DNA of 63,880 nt from Methanocellales archaeon (GTDB lineage: Archaea > Halobacteriota > UBA148 > JAUWXC01): contig JASEEY010000006.1 of NCBI GenBank assembly GCA_030018435.1, positions 1 through 63,880 on the forward strand, read 5' to 3'. The notes under the pieces were generated by a model that saw only the letters and a list, made by a program, of their open reading frames with translations, did no database searches and was not told the origin of the DNA. The translations under genes were made by a program, and so were the position numbers. Below, piece after piece: positions 15,634 to 22,723 of this stretch (position 1 is its first letter; each line of letters begins with the position of its first letter).

Positions 15634-16595
15634 ATCAAAAAAAGTTCATAATAATCTTATTTCTCGTTTTTTTGATCATCGGCTGTGCAGCCACCGTCCG
15701 AGCCATTCATTTTACAAAGGAAAACGCATTTTGTGGCTCATGTCACGTCATGGAGTCTTATTATCTCAATTATTCCACCTCCAGCGATCCGATGCCATAC
15801 GCGCACAGTCAAGCAGGCGTTAAGTGCTATGACTGTCACTTTGAATCCGACGTTCTTGGCAGGGTGGAGGCGAGAAAACTCGTAGCCAACATGATCCTGC
15901 TGTATATCTTAGATGAATATGAGATGCCGGCATGCGATATGCTAAGTGAGCGATGCATTAGGTGCCATCCAGACTATCTGGAGCAAACGACGAATGGCGT
16001 TAATCCTCATCTGGGCGTGGGGGATTGCATCTCCTGCCATCATCCACACAAGGAGACGGGGCTCTCAGACTTTTTTACATACGATTGCTCAGTTTGCCAT
16101 AGTACATCTCTCGCCGGCGTGCATGAGCCCATGAAGTGCAGGGGGTGTCATGTTCAACACGCTTCTTTTCCCAACTGCGTCTATTGCCACGAGTCCCACA
16201 CACAAACACAGACTGACAATTCTAATTGTATATTGTGTCACGGAAAACCACACAATATAAGTGGCGAGCTCACATTCTCACCAGACATATCCAAGAAGCT
16301 TTGCAGGGTTTGTCATGCCGAACAATATTCTACGCTGGCAAGATACAATGAGGCGCATAACACGTTTGTAGGTGAGCACAAGGATGCCATGCGTACGTAT
16401 ACCTACAATTTCAAAAAGAGTTGCATCTACTGCCATCCTGCACACGCACAGGCAAGGGGTTGCACTTCTCCAGGATGTCATTTCAATCATTATCATCCCA
16501 TACAGGATGGATGCTCATGGTGTCATGTCGAAGAACACTGGGGGTGCATGAAGTGTCACACCGATCCACATGCGCCAAAAATCAGCGCTAGATGA
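15630..16595 (+). CDS. Membrane-anchored multihaem cytochrome c, 12-13 haem sites
   Basis: 321 residues. An N-terminal anchor helix (IIILFLVFLIIGCAA) is followed by twelve CxxCH motifs (CGSCH first, CMKCH last) and one CTSPGCH (Cx4CH) near residue 282. The first haem region (NAFCGSCHVMESYY, then VKCYDCHFES) is NapC/NrfH-like, the usual site of quinol or methanophenazine oxidation. It overlaps tatC by four bases. Likely carries electrons from the membrane to outer haem proteins. Confidence 0.9.
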   Translation: MNQKKFIIILFLVFLIIGCAATVRAIHFTKENAFCGSCHVMESYYLNYSTSSDPMPYAHSQAGVKCYDCHFESDVLGRVEARKLVANMILLYILDEYEMPACDMLSERCIRCHPDYLEQTTNGVNPHLGVGDCISCHHPHKETGLSDFFTYDCSVCHSTSLAGVHEPMKCRGCHVQHASFPNCVYCHESHTQTQTDNSNCILCHGKPHNISGELTFSPDISKKLCRVCHAEQYSTLARYNEAHNTFVGEHKDAMRTYTYNFKKSCIYCHPAHAQARGCTSPGCHFNHYHPIQDGCSWCHVEEHWGCMKCHTDPHAPKISAR

Positions 16596-16671
16596 TTGTA
16601 GACCAATATGAACCAAATACAAAAAATTTATATGGATGGCGCCTGATGTTTGTTAAGAGGTATAGGATAGT

Positions 16672-17026
16672 ATGGTTTCTAAACGATTGAACATAATCAT
16701 CGTTTTCATCGTGCTTCTTGCCATCGCTGGCTTTGGGGCACTGACCATGCTCCATTATACTGAATCACCTGAATTTTGTGCTGAATGCCACATCATGGAG
16801 CCATATTATCGCTCATATCTTTCCTCTGATTATTTGGATCATAAGCACGAGCAGGTAGGCATTACCTGCGATGGGTGTCACATAGAGCCCGGCACGACCA
16901 CCATAGAAATTGGAATTCACAGCATATTTGCTGAGGTCATACCATATTACACGGGTGCTTACGAGGATCCAGTCCCACCTGGACATGTTCCAAGGGAGCA
17001 CTGTCTCCAGTGCCATGAGGATTATC
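16672..17026. repeat. 355-base direct repeat within cytochrome genes, copy 1
   Basis: Identical by eye to 17876-18230. Identity begins exactly at the ATG and stops inside the codon run after CLQCHEDY. Upstream sequences differ. It encodes the membrane anchor and first three haem sites. Confidence 0.9.
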
Positions 17027-17784
17027 GGGAGAAAACAAGATATCTGGCAACAGACCCCCATAAAACTCTGGCCGAATGCGATTCATGTCATCAAGCACAT
17101 CCAAAACGCGTTGTACTACCACCGCCCAGTGACGAGCAATGCGGACAATGTCATCGAACAGAATACAACGCGATCAAGACTGTTGGAGGAGACCATGGCA
17201 GACTTTATTGCACATACTGTCATGAAACGCATGGGGCCATCTTGGCTTGCCAGGGCTGTCATGGCGATACTCATGGTGCTGAATATGGCAACTGTTTAGA
17301 TTGCCACTCCGATGCCCACGCACCGGGGAAAATTGCATATGCAGGGACCACATCGAATGCATTCTGTGCGGTTTGTCACGATGCTGAGTATGGTGCCACT
17401 CAAACATCTCCGAGCAAGCATACCGGCATGTATTGCGCCGACTGCCATGCAGAGCATGGGGCGATTTTAGCGTGCATGGATTGTCACGCACCGCATACCT
17501 CGGGCATGACCAATGCGGATTGCCTGGGATGCCACCCAGCACACATGCCCACCGTAATCGAATACCCAGTCACCACACCATCAACGACATGTGGGGGATG
17601 TCACCAAGAGGATTACAATACGCTCATGACAAGTGCCACAAGACATGCAACGTTGACCTGTGCCTATTGCCACCCAGAGCATGCATACCTACCGACCTGC
17701 CAATCGTGTCATGGAACTCCACATGGAGCCACATTCACAGACTGTGGTACGTGTCATGATACTGCTCATAGCACGAGGATATGA
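16672..17784 (+). CDS. 16-haem membrane-anchored cytochrome c, copy 1
   Basis: 370 residues: an anchor helix (about 7-27), a NapC/NirT-like first haem domain (SPEFCAECHIMEPYY, then CDGCH and CLQCH) and a chain of further CxxCH motifs, sixteen in all, about one per 22 residues. That density fits a wire-like haem array. The first 355 bases are identical to the gene at 17876; the rest differs except for a 38-base match near the end (17635-17672). A TATA-like run lies at 16624-16634 and AGGA precedes the ATG. Confidence 0.92.
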   Translation: MVSKRLNIIIVFIVLLAIAGFGALTMLHYTESPEFCAECHIMEPYYRSYLSSDYLDHKHEQVGITCDGCHIEPGTTTIEIGIHSIFAEVIPYYTGAYEDPVPPGHVPREHCLQCHEDYREKTRYLATDPHKTLAECDSCHQAHPKRVVLPPPSDEQCGQCHRTEYNAIKTVGGDHGRLYCTYCHETHGAILACQGCHGDTHGAEYGNCLDCHSDAHAPGKIAYAGTTSNAFCAVCHDAEYGATQTSPSKHTGMYCADCHAEHGAILACMDCHAPHTSGMTNADCLGCHPAHMPTVIEYPVTTPSTTCGGCHQEDYNTLMTSATRHATLTCAYCHPEHAYLPTCQSCHGTPHGATFTDCGTCHDTAHSTRI

Positions 17785-17810
17785 GTCCTATAGGCGAGGA
17801 CCTATCTTTT
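17784..17810 (+). terminator. Possible terminator after the first 16-haem cytochrome gene
   Basis: GTCCT-ataggcg-AGGAC (17784-17801) is followed by CTATCTTTT. The stem is short (5 bp) and the T run is brief, so this is a weak call; it would separate the two cytochrome transcripts. Confidence 0.3.
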
Positions 17811-17875
17811 AGCCTTGGACGAAGTCTATTTATGGCTCCTTTTATGTATTATAGGTATGAACAGAGGATATGAGC

Positions 17876-18230
17876 ATGGTTTCTAAACGATTGAACATAA
17901 TCATCGTTTTCATCGTGCTTCTTGCCATCGCTGGCTTTGGGGCACTGACCATGCTCCATTATACTGAATCACCTGAATTTTGTGCTGAATGCCACATCAT
18001 GGAGCCATATTATCGCTCATATCTTTCCTCTGATTATTTGGATCATAAGCACGAGCAGGTAGGCATTACCTGCGATGGGTGTCACATAGAGCCCGGCACG
18101 ACCACCATAGAAATTGGAATTCACAGCATATTTGCTGAGGTCATACCATATTACACGGGTGCTTACGAGGATCCAGTCCCACCTGGACATGTTCCAAGGG
18201 AGCACTGTCTCCAGTGCCATGAGGATTATC
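17876..18230. repeat. 355-base direct repeat within cytochrome genes, copy 2
   Basis: Identical by eye to 16672-17026, 1204 bases upstream. The lack of even synonymous changes, beside well-diverged 3' halves, points to recent gene conversion or sequence exchange. Confidence 0.9.
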
Positions 18231-18982
18231 AAGAGAGAACGAGTCATTTGGAGATAAATCCGCACGGCGGTGGCGACAACTGCGATGCCTGTCATCAGGG
18301 ACATCAAAAAGAGTTCGCAGATGCGGATTGTGCTAAATGTCATGCAAGGCCCTATGCGAATCTAAGAGAAGCAGGGGGCAAGCACGCAGTTCTTCAGGAT
18401 GACAGAAATTGTGCATTCTGTCATAATGTGCATGGGTACATACCAGGATGTGCTGACTGCCATGGACGCATTCATGGTGAAGACTTTGCATCTTGTGGCG
18501 ATTGTCATGTCAACGCTCACATGCTAGGAGACATCGAGCTCAAACCGATAGAATCAAGGTTCTGTGCAAGCTGTCACGCTAAACAGAGTGAGGATTTGGG
18601 GAGCTACCCCTCTAAACATGCAAAAGTGCAGTGTACATCATGTCATCCGGGGCATAAAAAGATTCCAACCTGTGATTTGTGTCATTTTGGACACGGTGAT
18701 ATGATCGGAGAAGATTGTGCCGACTGCCATGCCAGCGGGCATATGCCCAAGGAGGTAAGTTATGCTACCACCACACCATCTAACTTCTGTGTGGGGTGCC
18801 ATGCCGAGCCATATCAAGTGTTAATGGCAAGCGCCACAAGACATGCAACGTTGACCTGTGCCTATTGCCATCCAACGCATGGACTCATACCAACCTGTGA
18901 ATCGTGCCATCCACTTCCACACGGAACCACGTTCACGGACTGTGCTACATGCCATACAACCGCTCACAGCACGAGGATATAA
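17876..18982 (+). CDS. 16-haem membrane-anchored cytochrome c, copy 2
   Basis: 368 residues from the ATG at 17876, preferred over 17870 because GAGGA is eight bases upstream and the shared repeat starts there. Sixteen CxxCH motifs. The first 118 residues are identical to copy 1; beyond that the proteins differ in sequence but keep haem number and spacing, and both end in CHxTAHSTRI. Probably a paralogue with the same membrane entry domain and a different outer partner. Confidence 0.92.
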   Translation: MVSKRLNIIIVFIVLLAIAGFGALTMLHYTESPEFCAECHIMEPYYRSYLSSDYLDHKHEQVGITCDGCHIEPGTTTIEIGIHSIFAEVIPYYTGAYEDPVPPGHVPREHCLQCHEDYQERTSHLEINPHGGGDNCDACHQGHQKEFADADCAKCHARPYANLREAGGKHAVLQDDRNCAFCHNVHGYIPGCADCHGRIHGEDFASCGDCHVNAHMLGDIELKPIESRFCASCHAKQSEDLGSYPSKHAKVQCTSCHPGHKKIPTCDLCHFGHGDMIGEDCADCHASGHMPKEVSYATTTPSNFCVGCHAEPYQVLMASATRHATLTCAYCHPTHGLIPTCESCHPLPHGTTFTDCATCHTTAHSTRI

Positions 18983-18988
18983 TGTGGG

Positions 18989-19504
18989 CTAAAAAGCATG
19001 AAATTCCTGTTCTGCTTTAGTGGGCGAGCTCATAGTTTTTAGTTTCTCTTGTACCTTGGTGCCCAGATCTGTTATGTGCCAGTAGAATCCGTCGCCTATT
19101 TTCTCCCCTTTCTCTATCAGATTGTATCTGGATAGGGTATTCACTGATACGCCCATCGAACTTTGCCACCCCATCCTCTCCTCGATGTCTTTATCGGTTA
19201 TCATGACATTTTTGTCGGGAAATACCATCAGAACCCTTGCAGCCGTGGTATTACATAATTCTTCTGCGATGATATCGGCTCTGTCATAGGTGTATTCATT
19301 CGACTGACTACGCTCATTCGATCGACCTGAAAGAATCTCTCTCCAAACTTTTTCATCTGCATGGCTGATGGTAGGTACTGTGATGTCTCCACCTACCACT
19401 TCACTCATATCGATCTTTTTGGAGTGAGTGCTAACGTGTATCTCTTTTTTTTCTAAATCAAAAAATAAAATCACATCATCGACGTCTCGCCTTACGATCA
19501 TCAT
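18989..19504 (-). CDS. Protein of unknown function with C-terminal winged-helix-like domain
   Basis: 171 residues. The N-terminus (MMIVRRDVDDVILFFDLEKK, then EIHVS) matches that of the gene upstream, so both carry the same small domain. The C-terminal half (NVMITDKDIEERMGW, then VNTLSRYNLIEKGEK and TDLGTKVQEKL) reads as a winged helix. It follows its neighbour with an ATGA overlap and converges on the cytochrome gene. Could be a regulator of the cytochrome genes; this is inference. Confidence 0.6.
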   Translation of the reverse strand: MMIVRRDVDDVILFFDLEKKEIHVSTHSKKIDMSEVVGGDITVPTISHADEKVWREILSGRSNERSQSNEYTYDRADIIAEELCNTTAARVLMVFPDKNVMITDKDIEERMGWQSSMGVSVNTLSRYNLIEKGEKIGDGFYWHITDLGTKVQEKLKTMSSPTKAEQEFHAF

Positions 19505-19707
19505 CTTGCTCCGTATTCTGTATTTAACGATTCGCCCTCTACTTCCTCGCTAACGTCAGCCATCTCGTGTGTGTCAGAGGTGTATGCCTTTTCACCCTCA
19601 CCCTCTTTCATGTCAATCATCTTTGGCAAGTCGGAGATGTGTATCTCTTTCTTATCCAGGTCGATGAACAAAACTGAGCCGCCAACGTCTCTTCTTACAA
19701 TCGCCAA
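19501..19707 (-). CDS. Small acidic protein sharing an N-terminal domain with the next gene
   Basis: 68 residues from a TTG preceded by GGGGGATGG. Its start, AIVRRDVGGSVLFIDLDKKE followed by IHISDLPK, is closely similar to the start of the 171-residue protein downstream; the rest is acidic and low in complexity. It has no DNA-binding domain. The two genes overlap by ATGA. This looks like a tandem duplication in which only one copy kept the winged helix, perhaps a modulator of its partner. Confidence 0.55.
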   Translation of the reverse strand: MAIVRRDVGGSVLFIDLDKKEIHISDLPKMIDMKEGEGEKAYTSDTHEMADVSEEVEGESLNTEYGAR

Positions 19708-19813
19708 TTACCATCCCCCTTAATAATACTTAATTATCTCGTATTTATCTTTTACCCTACGCTCATGTGCAAACGATAACCATAATACCCTTCGCGTTTT
19801 ACCTGTTTTAAGC

Positions 19814-20269
19814 ATGATAAAAAGGAAGGTCGCGGTCGGAGGAACGTTTGAACCCTTACATGATGGTCACAAAGCACTGCTCAAAAAAGCATACGAACTT
19901 GGTGACGTTTACATCGGGCTAACATCCGATGCCATGGCAAAGCGCCGGTACAGAGATGTGCTGCCGTATGGGCGAAGAAAACAAATCCTTGAGCAATACA
20001 TTCGCAGGGAGTTCGGTGTACAAGCAAATATCTTTGAGTTGCGCGATCCATATGGGCCTGCTATTAGCGAGCATTTTGATCACATTGTGGTATCCCCAGA
20101 GACCCATTCCATGGCCGAAAAGATCAATCGAATCAGGGCAAACAGAGGGTTTTCATCCATAGATATAATCAAGATTGATTTTGTATTGGCCCAGGACGGC
20201 AAACCCATTTCTGCTACTAGAATCAAAAACGGCGAAATCGACGAGCACGGCGTTTTACTCCAGAAATAG
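19814..20269 (+). CDS. coaD: Phosphopantetheine adenylyltransferase, archaeal type
   Basis: 151 residues of the nucleotidyltransferase fold: GGTFEPLHDGHKALL (the HxGH signature as HDGH) at the N-terminus and SATRIKNGEID, the ISSTxIR equivalent, near the C-terminus. It transfers AMP to 4'-phosphopantetheine in coenzyme A synthesis. The archaeal family is distinct from bacterial CoaD; length fits. Confidence 0.9.
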   Translation: MIKRKVAVGGTFEPLHDGHKALLKKAYELGDVYIGLTSDAMAKRRYRDVLPYGRRKQILEQYIRREFGVQANIFELRDPYGPAISEHFDHIVVSPETHSMAEKINRIRANRGFSSIDIIKIDFVLAQDGKPISATRIKNGEIDEHGVLLQK

Positions 20270-20307
20270 TGCCAATCTTTTTATCCAATTGCATATTATA
20301 CATATCC

Positions 20308-20450
20308 GGGGCAGTAGGGTAGCCTGGTCGATCCTCGCGGCTTTGGGACAACCCTTTTCCTCGCTACGCTCGCAAAAGCGTTGACGGAAAAGGTTGACGG
20401 AAAAAGTAGCAAAATAGCCGTGGACCGCAGTTCAAATCTGCGCTGCCCCA
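20308..20450 (+). tRNA. tRNA-Pro(TGG) with a 68-nt intron
   Basis: Acceptor GGGGCAG pairs with CTGCCCC; TTC arm CCGCAG-TTCAAAT-CTGCG. The anticodon stem GCGGC/GCCGT brackets loop TTTGGG-A with anticodon TGG. An intron at 20348-20415 sits after position 37, the canonical archaeal site. It contains two copies of GTTGACGGAAAA and can fold on itself (CCTTTTCC with GGAAAAGG). Confidence 0.88.
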
Positions 20451-20483
20451 TTCTGCGTTTTGAATAAAAAGAATGAAAGGAAG

Positions 20484-20557
20484 GTCGAACCAATCAAAAA
20501 GGAGGTGTTCTTAGGAGGGGTGTAGGAAGAAAGAACATGGTTTTTGATTGATTCGAC
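20484..20557 (+). ncRNA. Long imperfect hairpin, possible small RNA
   Basis: GTCGAACCAATCAAAAA (20484-20500) pairs with TTTTTGATTGATTCGAC (20541-20557) with a single G-U pair, and TGTTCTT with AAGAACA extends the stem inside. The apical loop is purine-rich (AGGAGGGGTGTAGG). A tiny hairpin CGAC-GTTT-GTCG follows. No open frame uses it. It lies just after tRNA-Pro, so it could be processed from that transcript. Strand is uncertain. Confidence 0.4.
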
Positions 20558-20680
20558 GTTTGTCGATATATACTTCGTGATATTTATATGTTTCCAGTGG
20601 AAACGTACCTTAGAAGGCAAAGTTTTAAACGCAGAAAGCCTCAACGAGATATTATATAGCAATCAAAGGGGGTGGGAAAG

Positions 20681-20863
20681 GTGAAGAAAGACGTCCAAGA
20701 CACTTTGGCTCTCGGAGTTATTTTGATTCTCGCACCACTGATCATTTTTGTGGTTAAGACTGCTATGGATCTAACTATGGATGCAGTAGCCAGTATATCC
20801 AGCCATATCGGATTAATAGGCGTTTTGCTATGCATATATGCGTTAACGAAGCAGAAGGCATGA
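20681..20863 (+). CDS. Small membrane protein, two helices
   Basis: 60 residues from a GTG at 20681 with GGGGGTGGG upstream; a GTG at 20672 is also in frame. Two helices (about 9-27 and 37-55) and a basic tail (TKQKA). No family recognised. It stands alone between a hairpin region and a T-rich terminator. Confidence 0.55.
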   Translation: MKKDVQDTLALGVILILAPLIIFVVKTAMDLTMDAVASISSHIGLIGVLLCIYALTKQKA

Positions 20864-20888
20864 GATACGCGATGCGATATTCAATCTA

Positions 20889-20920
20889 TCCTTCTCTTTT
20901 TTGTTTTTTCTTTTTCCTTT
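20889..20920 (+). terminator. T-rich transcription terminator
   Basis: CTTCTCTTTTTTG followed by two more long T runs up to 20920, after the small membrane gene. Runs of T without a stem are the usual archaeal termination signal. Confidence 0.5.
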
Positions 20921-20969
20921 TATAGATGAAAATGCTTAATAGGGCAGTGACAATAATAAAGTGGGCGCC

Positions 20970-22196
20970 ATGATAAATGATATCCAGATATATGAAAACG
21001 TCTTCAAAATCTGTTTGAGTGTAGCCTTGGGCATGTTCATAGGTATGGAGCGCGAATGGGCACAAAAAGGCGCTGGCATCAGAACATTTGCGTTAATCAG
21101 TTTGTGTGGAGCTGTTTTTGGTTTTATAAGCTACCCGTTGATATTTGTTGGCGCAATATTCGTCGTGATATTGTCCGCGTTTGAATCCATATGGAGTTTG
21201 CTCAAAGGTGGCGACGTACATCTGACGACCATGGTGGCCATCATACTCGCGTACTGTACTGGCGTCTTGGTAGGATTGGAATTTTACACCTTTGCCGTTA
21301 TCATCGCCATTATCGTCACGGCATTATTGGCAATCAAGCAAGAGTTGCACGACTTCGTAGGGGAAATGTCCAGTCAGGACGTTAAGGGTGCGGTTAAATT
21401 CGGCATCTTGGCGTTTGTGATTTTTCCCACATTGCCGAATGCATACATCGATCCCTGGCAGATTGTAAACCCCAGAACGATCTGGTTAATGGTCGTATTG
21501 GTCTCCGGCTTTGGGTTCCTCAATTACATCATAATGAAAAGGATGGGCAGTCGTGGAATCGCATACACCGGCTTTTTTGGCGGTCTGGCGAATAGCACAG
21601 CTGTAGTCGGCGAACTCGTATCACGTGTACGCTCATACCCCAATCTGGTGCTGTTCACCGCGGCTGCAGTGATCTTATCGAACGTCGCTATGTGCCTGCG
21701 AAATTTCATCATCTGCGCGGTGTTTTCATGGGAGCTGGCATTGACCGTTTTATTCCCCCTATTGGGCATGGCCCTTGTTGGGCTATTCTATTCCTTTTTC
21801 GCGGGCACGGGCGCGCCCAAGGTCGAAGTAGAGCTTAAATCACCATTTAGCATAACGCATGCATTAACCTTCGGATTGATATTTCTGTGCATGATATTCG
21901 TCTGTGCCATGGCGCACATGCAATTTGGTGGTGCAGGCTTTTATATCTCAGAGTTCGTCAGCGGCATAATCAGCAGTGCAAGTGCAACGACAAGTGCCAT
22001 CGTTCTCTATCAGGCGGAAAAAATAGATCAGATGACTGCAGCGCTCGGCATCATTCTCGCCAATATCTCGAGCGTCGTGGCCAAGATAGGATTGATAGGA
22101 GTTGTTGGCAACAAGGAGCTTACAAAATACGTCATCATTGGCAGCGTGGCAACGGTCACAATTGCCTTGGTCATAGTCATCGTGCTGTTGGTATAA
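20970..22196 (+). CDS. MgtC/SapB-family membrane protein with DUF4010 domain
   Basis: 408 residues and about twelve helices. The N-terminal part is MgtC/SapB-like (LGMFIGMEREWAQKGAGIRT, the E-R-x4-G-x-R-T signature), and the C-terminal half (GFLNYIIMKRMGSRGIAYTG, ANSTAVV, SASATTSAIVLY) is DUF4010. The transport or sensing role is not known. The ATG at 20970 is preferred over a GTG at 20961. It ends six bases before the tRNA cluster on the other strand. Confidence 0.85.
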   Translation: MINDIQIYENVFKICLSVALGMFIGMEREWAQKGAGIRTFALISLCGAVFGFISYPLIFVGAIFVVILSAFESIWSLLKGGDVHLTTMVAIILAYCTGVLVGLEFYTFAVIIAIIVTALLAIKQELHDFVGEMSSQDVKGAVKFGILAFVIFPTLPNAYIDPWQIVNPRTIWLMVVLVSGFGFLNYIIMKRMGSRGIAYTGFFGGLANSTAVVGELVSRVRSYPNLVLFTAAAVILSNVAMCLRNFIICAVFSWELALTVLFPLLGMALVGLFYSFFAGTGAPKVEVELKSPFSITHALTFGLIFLCMIFVCAMAHMQFGGAGFYISEFVSGIISSASATTSAIVLYQAEKIDQMTAALGIILANISSVVAKIGLIGVVGNKELTKYVIIGSVATVTIALVIVIVLLV

Positions 22197-22202
22197 AAGT
22201 AA

Positions 22203-22306
22203 AGCCCCGGGCGGGGATTGAACCCGCGACCTCGTCCTTTTTGTGTCCCTTTCCGTTGAGCTAAGAGTTGTACCAAGGACGCGCTATACCACTAAGCCAC
22301 CAGGGC
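22203..22306 (-). tRNA. tRNA-Thr(GGT) with a 32-nt intron
   Basis: Acceptor GCCCTGG/CCGGGGC with discriminator T; D arm GCT-TAGTGGTAT-AGC; anticodon stem CGTCC/GGACG with loop TTGGTA-A (anticodon GGT); T arm GCGGG-TTCAATC-CCCGC. Exons are 22271-22306 and 22203-22238; the intron 22239-22270 is at the canonical 37/38 site. Confidence 0.9.
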
Positions 22307-22308
22307 AA

Positions 22309-22437
22309 TGCGGGGGGTGAGATTTGAACTCACGAATCCCTTCGGAACAGGATCTTAAGTCCTGCGCCTTTAGCCAACCTTTTTGGTCAAGCTTTTTGCT
22401 TGCAAAAAGGTTGTTGGCCAGACTTGGCTACCCCCGC
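22309..22437 (-). tRNA. tRNA-Leu(TAA) with a 44-nt insert in the D arm
   Basis: Acceptor GCGGGGG/CCCCCGC, anticodon arm CAGGA-CTTAAGA-TCCTG (anticodon TAA), variable arm and T arm are intact and align base for base with the neighbouring tRNA-Leu(TAG). Relative to it, 44 extra bases lie in the D loop (about 22373-22419). The insert folds as AACCTTTTTG/CAAAAAGGTT. Without it the gene is 85 nt, the same as its neighbour. Read as an intron at a non-canonical site. Confidence 0.8.
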
Positions 22438-22486
22438 TCTTCGTGATTACGGTTTCTATTTTATTTGAAGTTGTTGCAATTGAGAA

Positions 22487-22571
22487 TGCGGGGGACGAGA
22501 TTTGAACTCGCGAACCCCTACGGGACAGGGTCCTAAACCCTGCGCCTTTAGCCTGACTTGGCAACCCCCGC
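22487..22571 (-). tRNA. tRNA-Leu(TAG)
   Basis: 85 nt with a long variable arm. Acceptor GCGGGGG/CCCCCGC with discriminator A, D arm GCC-AAGTCAGGCTAA-AGGC, anticodon stem CAGGG/CCCTG with loop TTTAGGA (anticodon TAG), T arm GCGAG-TTCAAAT-CTCGT. No intron. It serves as the internal reference for the interrupted Leu gene beside it. Confidence 0.93.
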
Positions 22572-22583
22572 ATTTTGTATTTA

Positions 22584-22691
22584 TGATCAACCTTCCCTTC
22601 TGCTTGCGCATGTTGAAATCCCTACGGGATTGCAACTCTCGCAGATGTTCCATCTGCGACAGAAGGAAGGTGTTTCTGTGAAGCAGGAACC
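22584..22691. repeat. Three-hairpin dispersed element, copy 1
   Basis: 108 bases, 105 identical to 45515-45622. Predicted fold: outer stem ACCTTCCCTTCTG/CAGAAGGAAGGT enclosing hairpin 1 (GTTG..AATCCC-tac-GGGATT..CAAC, 22612-22636) and hairpin 2 (TCGCAGATG-ttc-CATCTGCGA, 22639-22659), then hairpin 3 (GTTTCTG-tgaag-CAGGAAC, 22672-22690). All three base differences between copies fall in apical loops. It lies 12 bases upstream of tRNA-Leu(TAG). It could be a non-coding RNA or a mobile palindromic element. Confidence 0.75.
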
Positions 22692-22723
22692 CCCGCCTGC
22701 TTAATAGTGTTAACTATAGTAAT

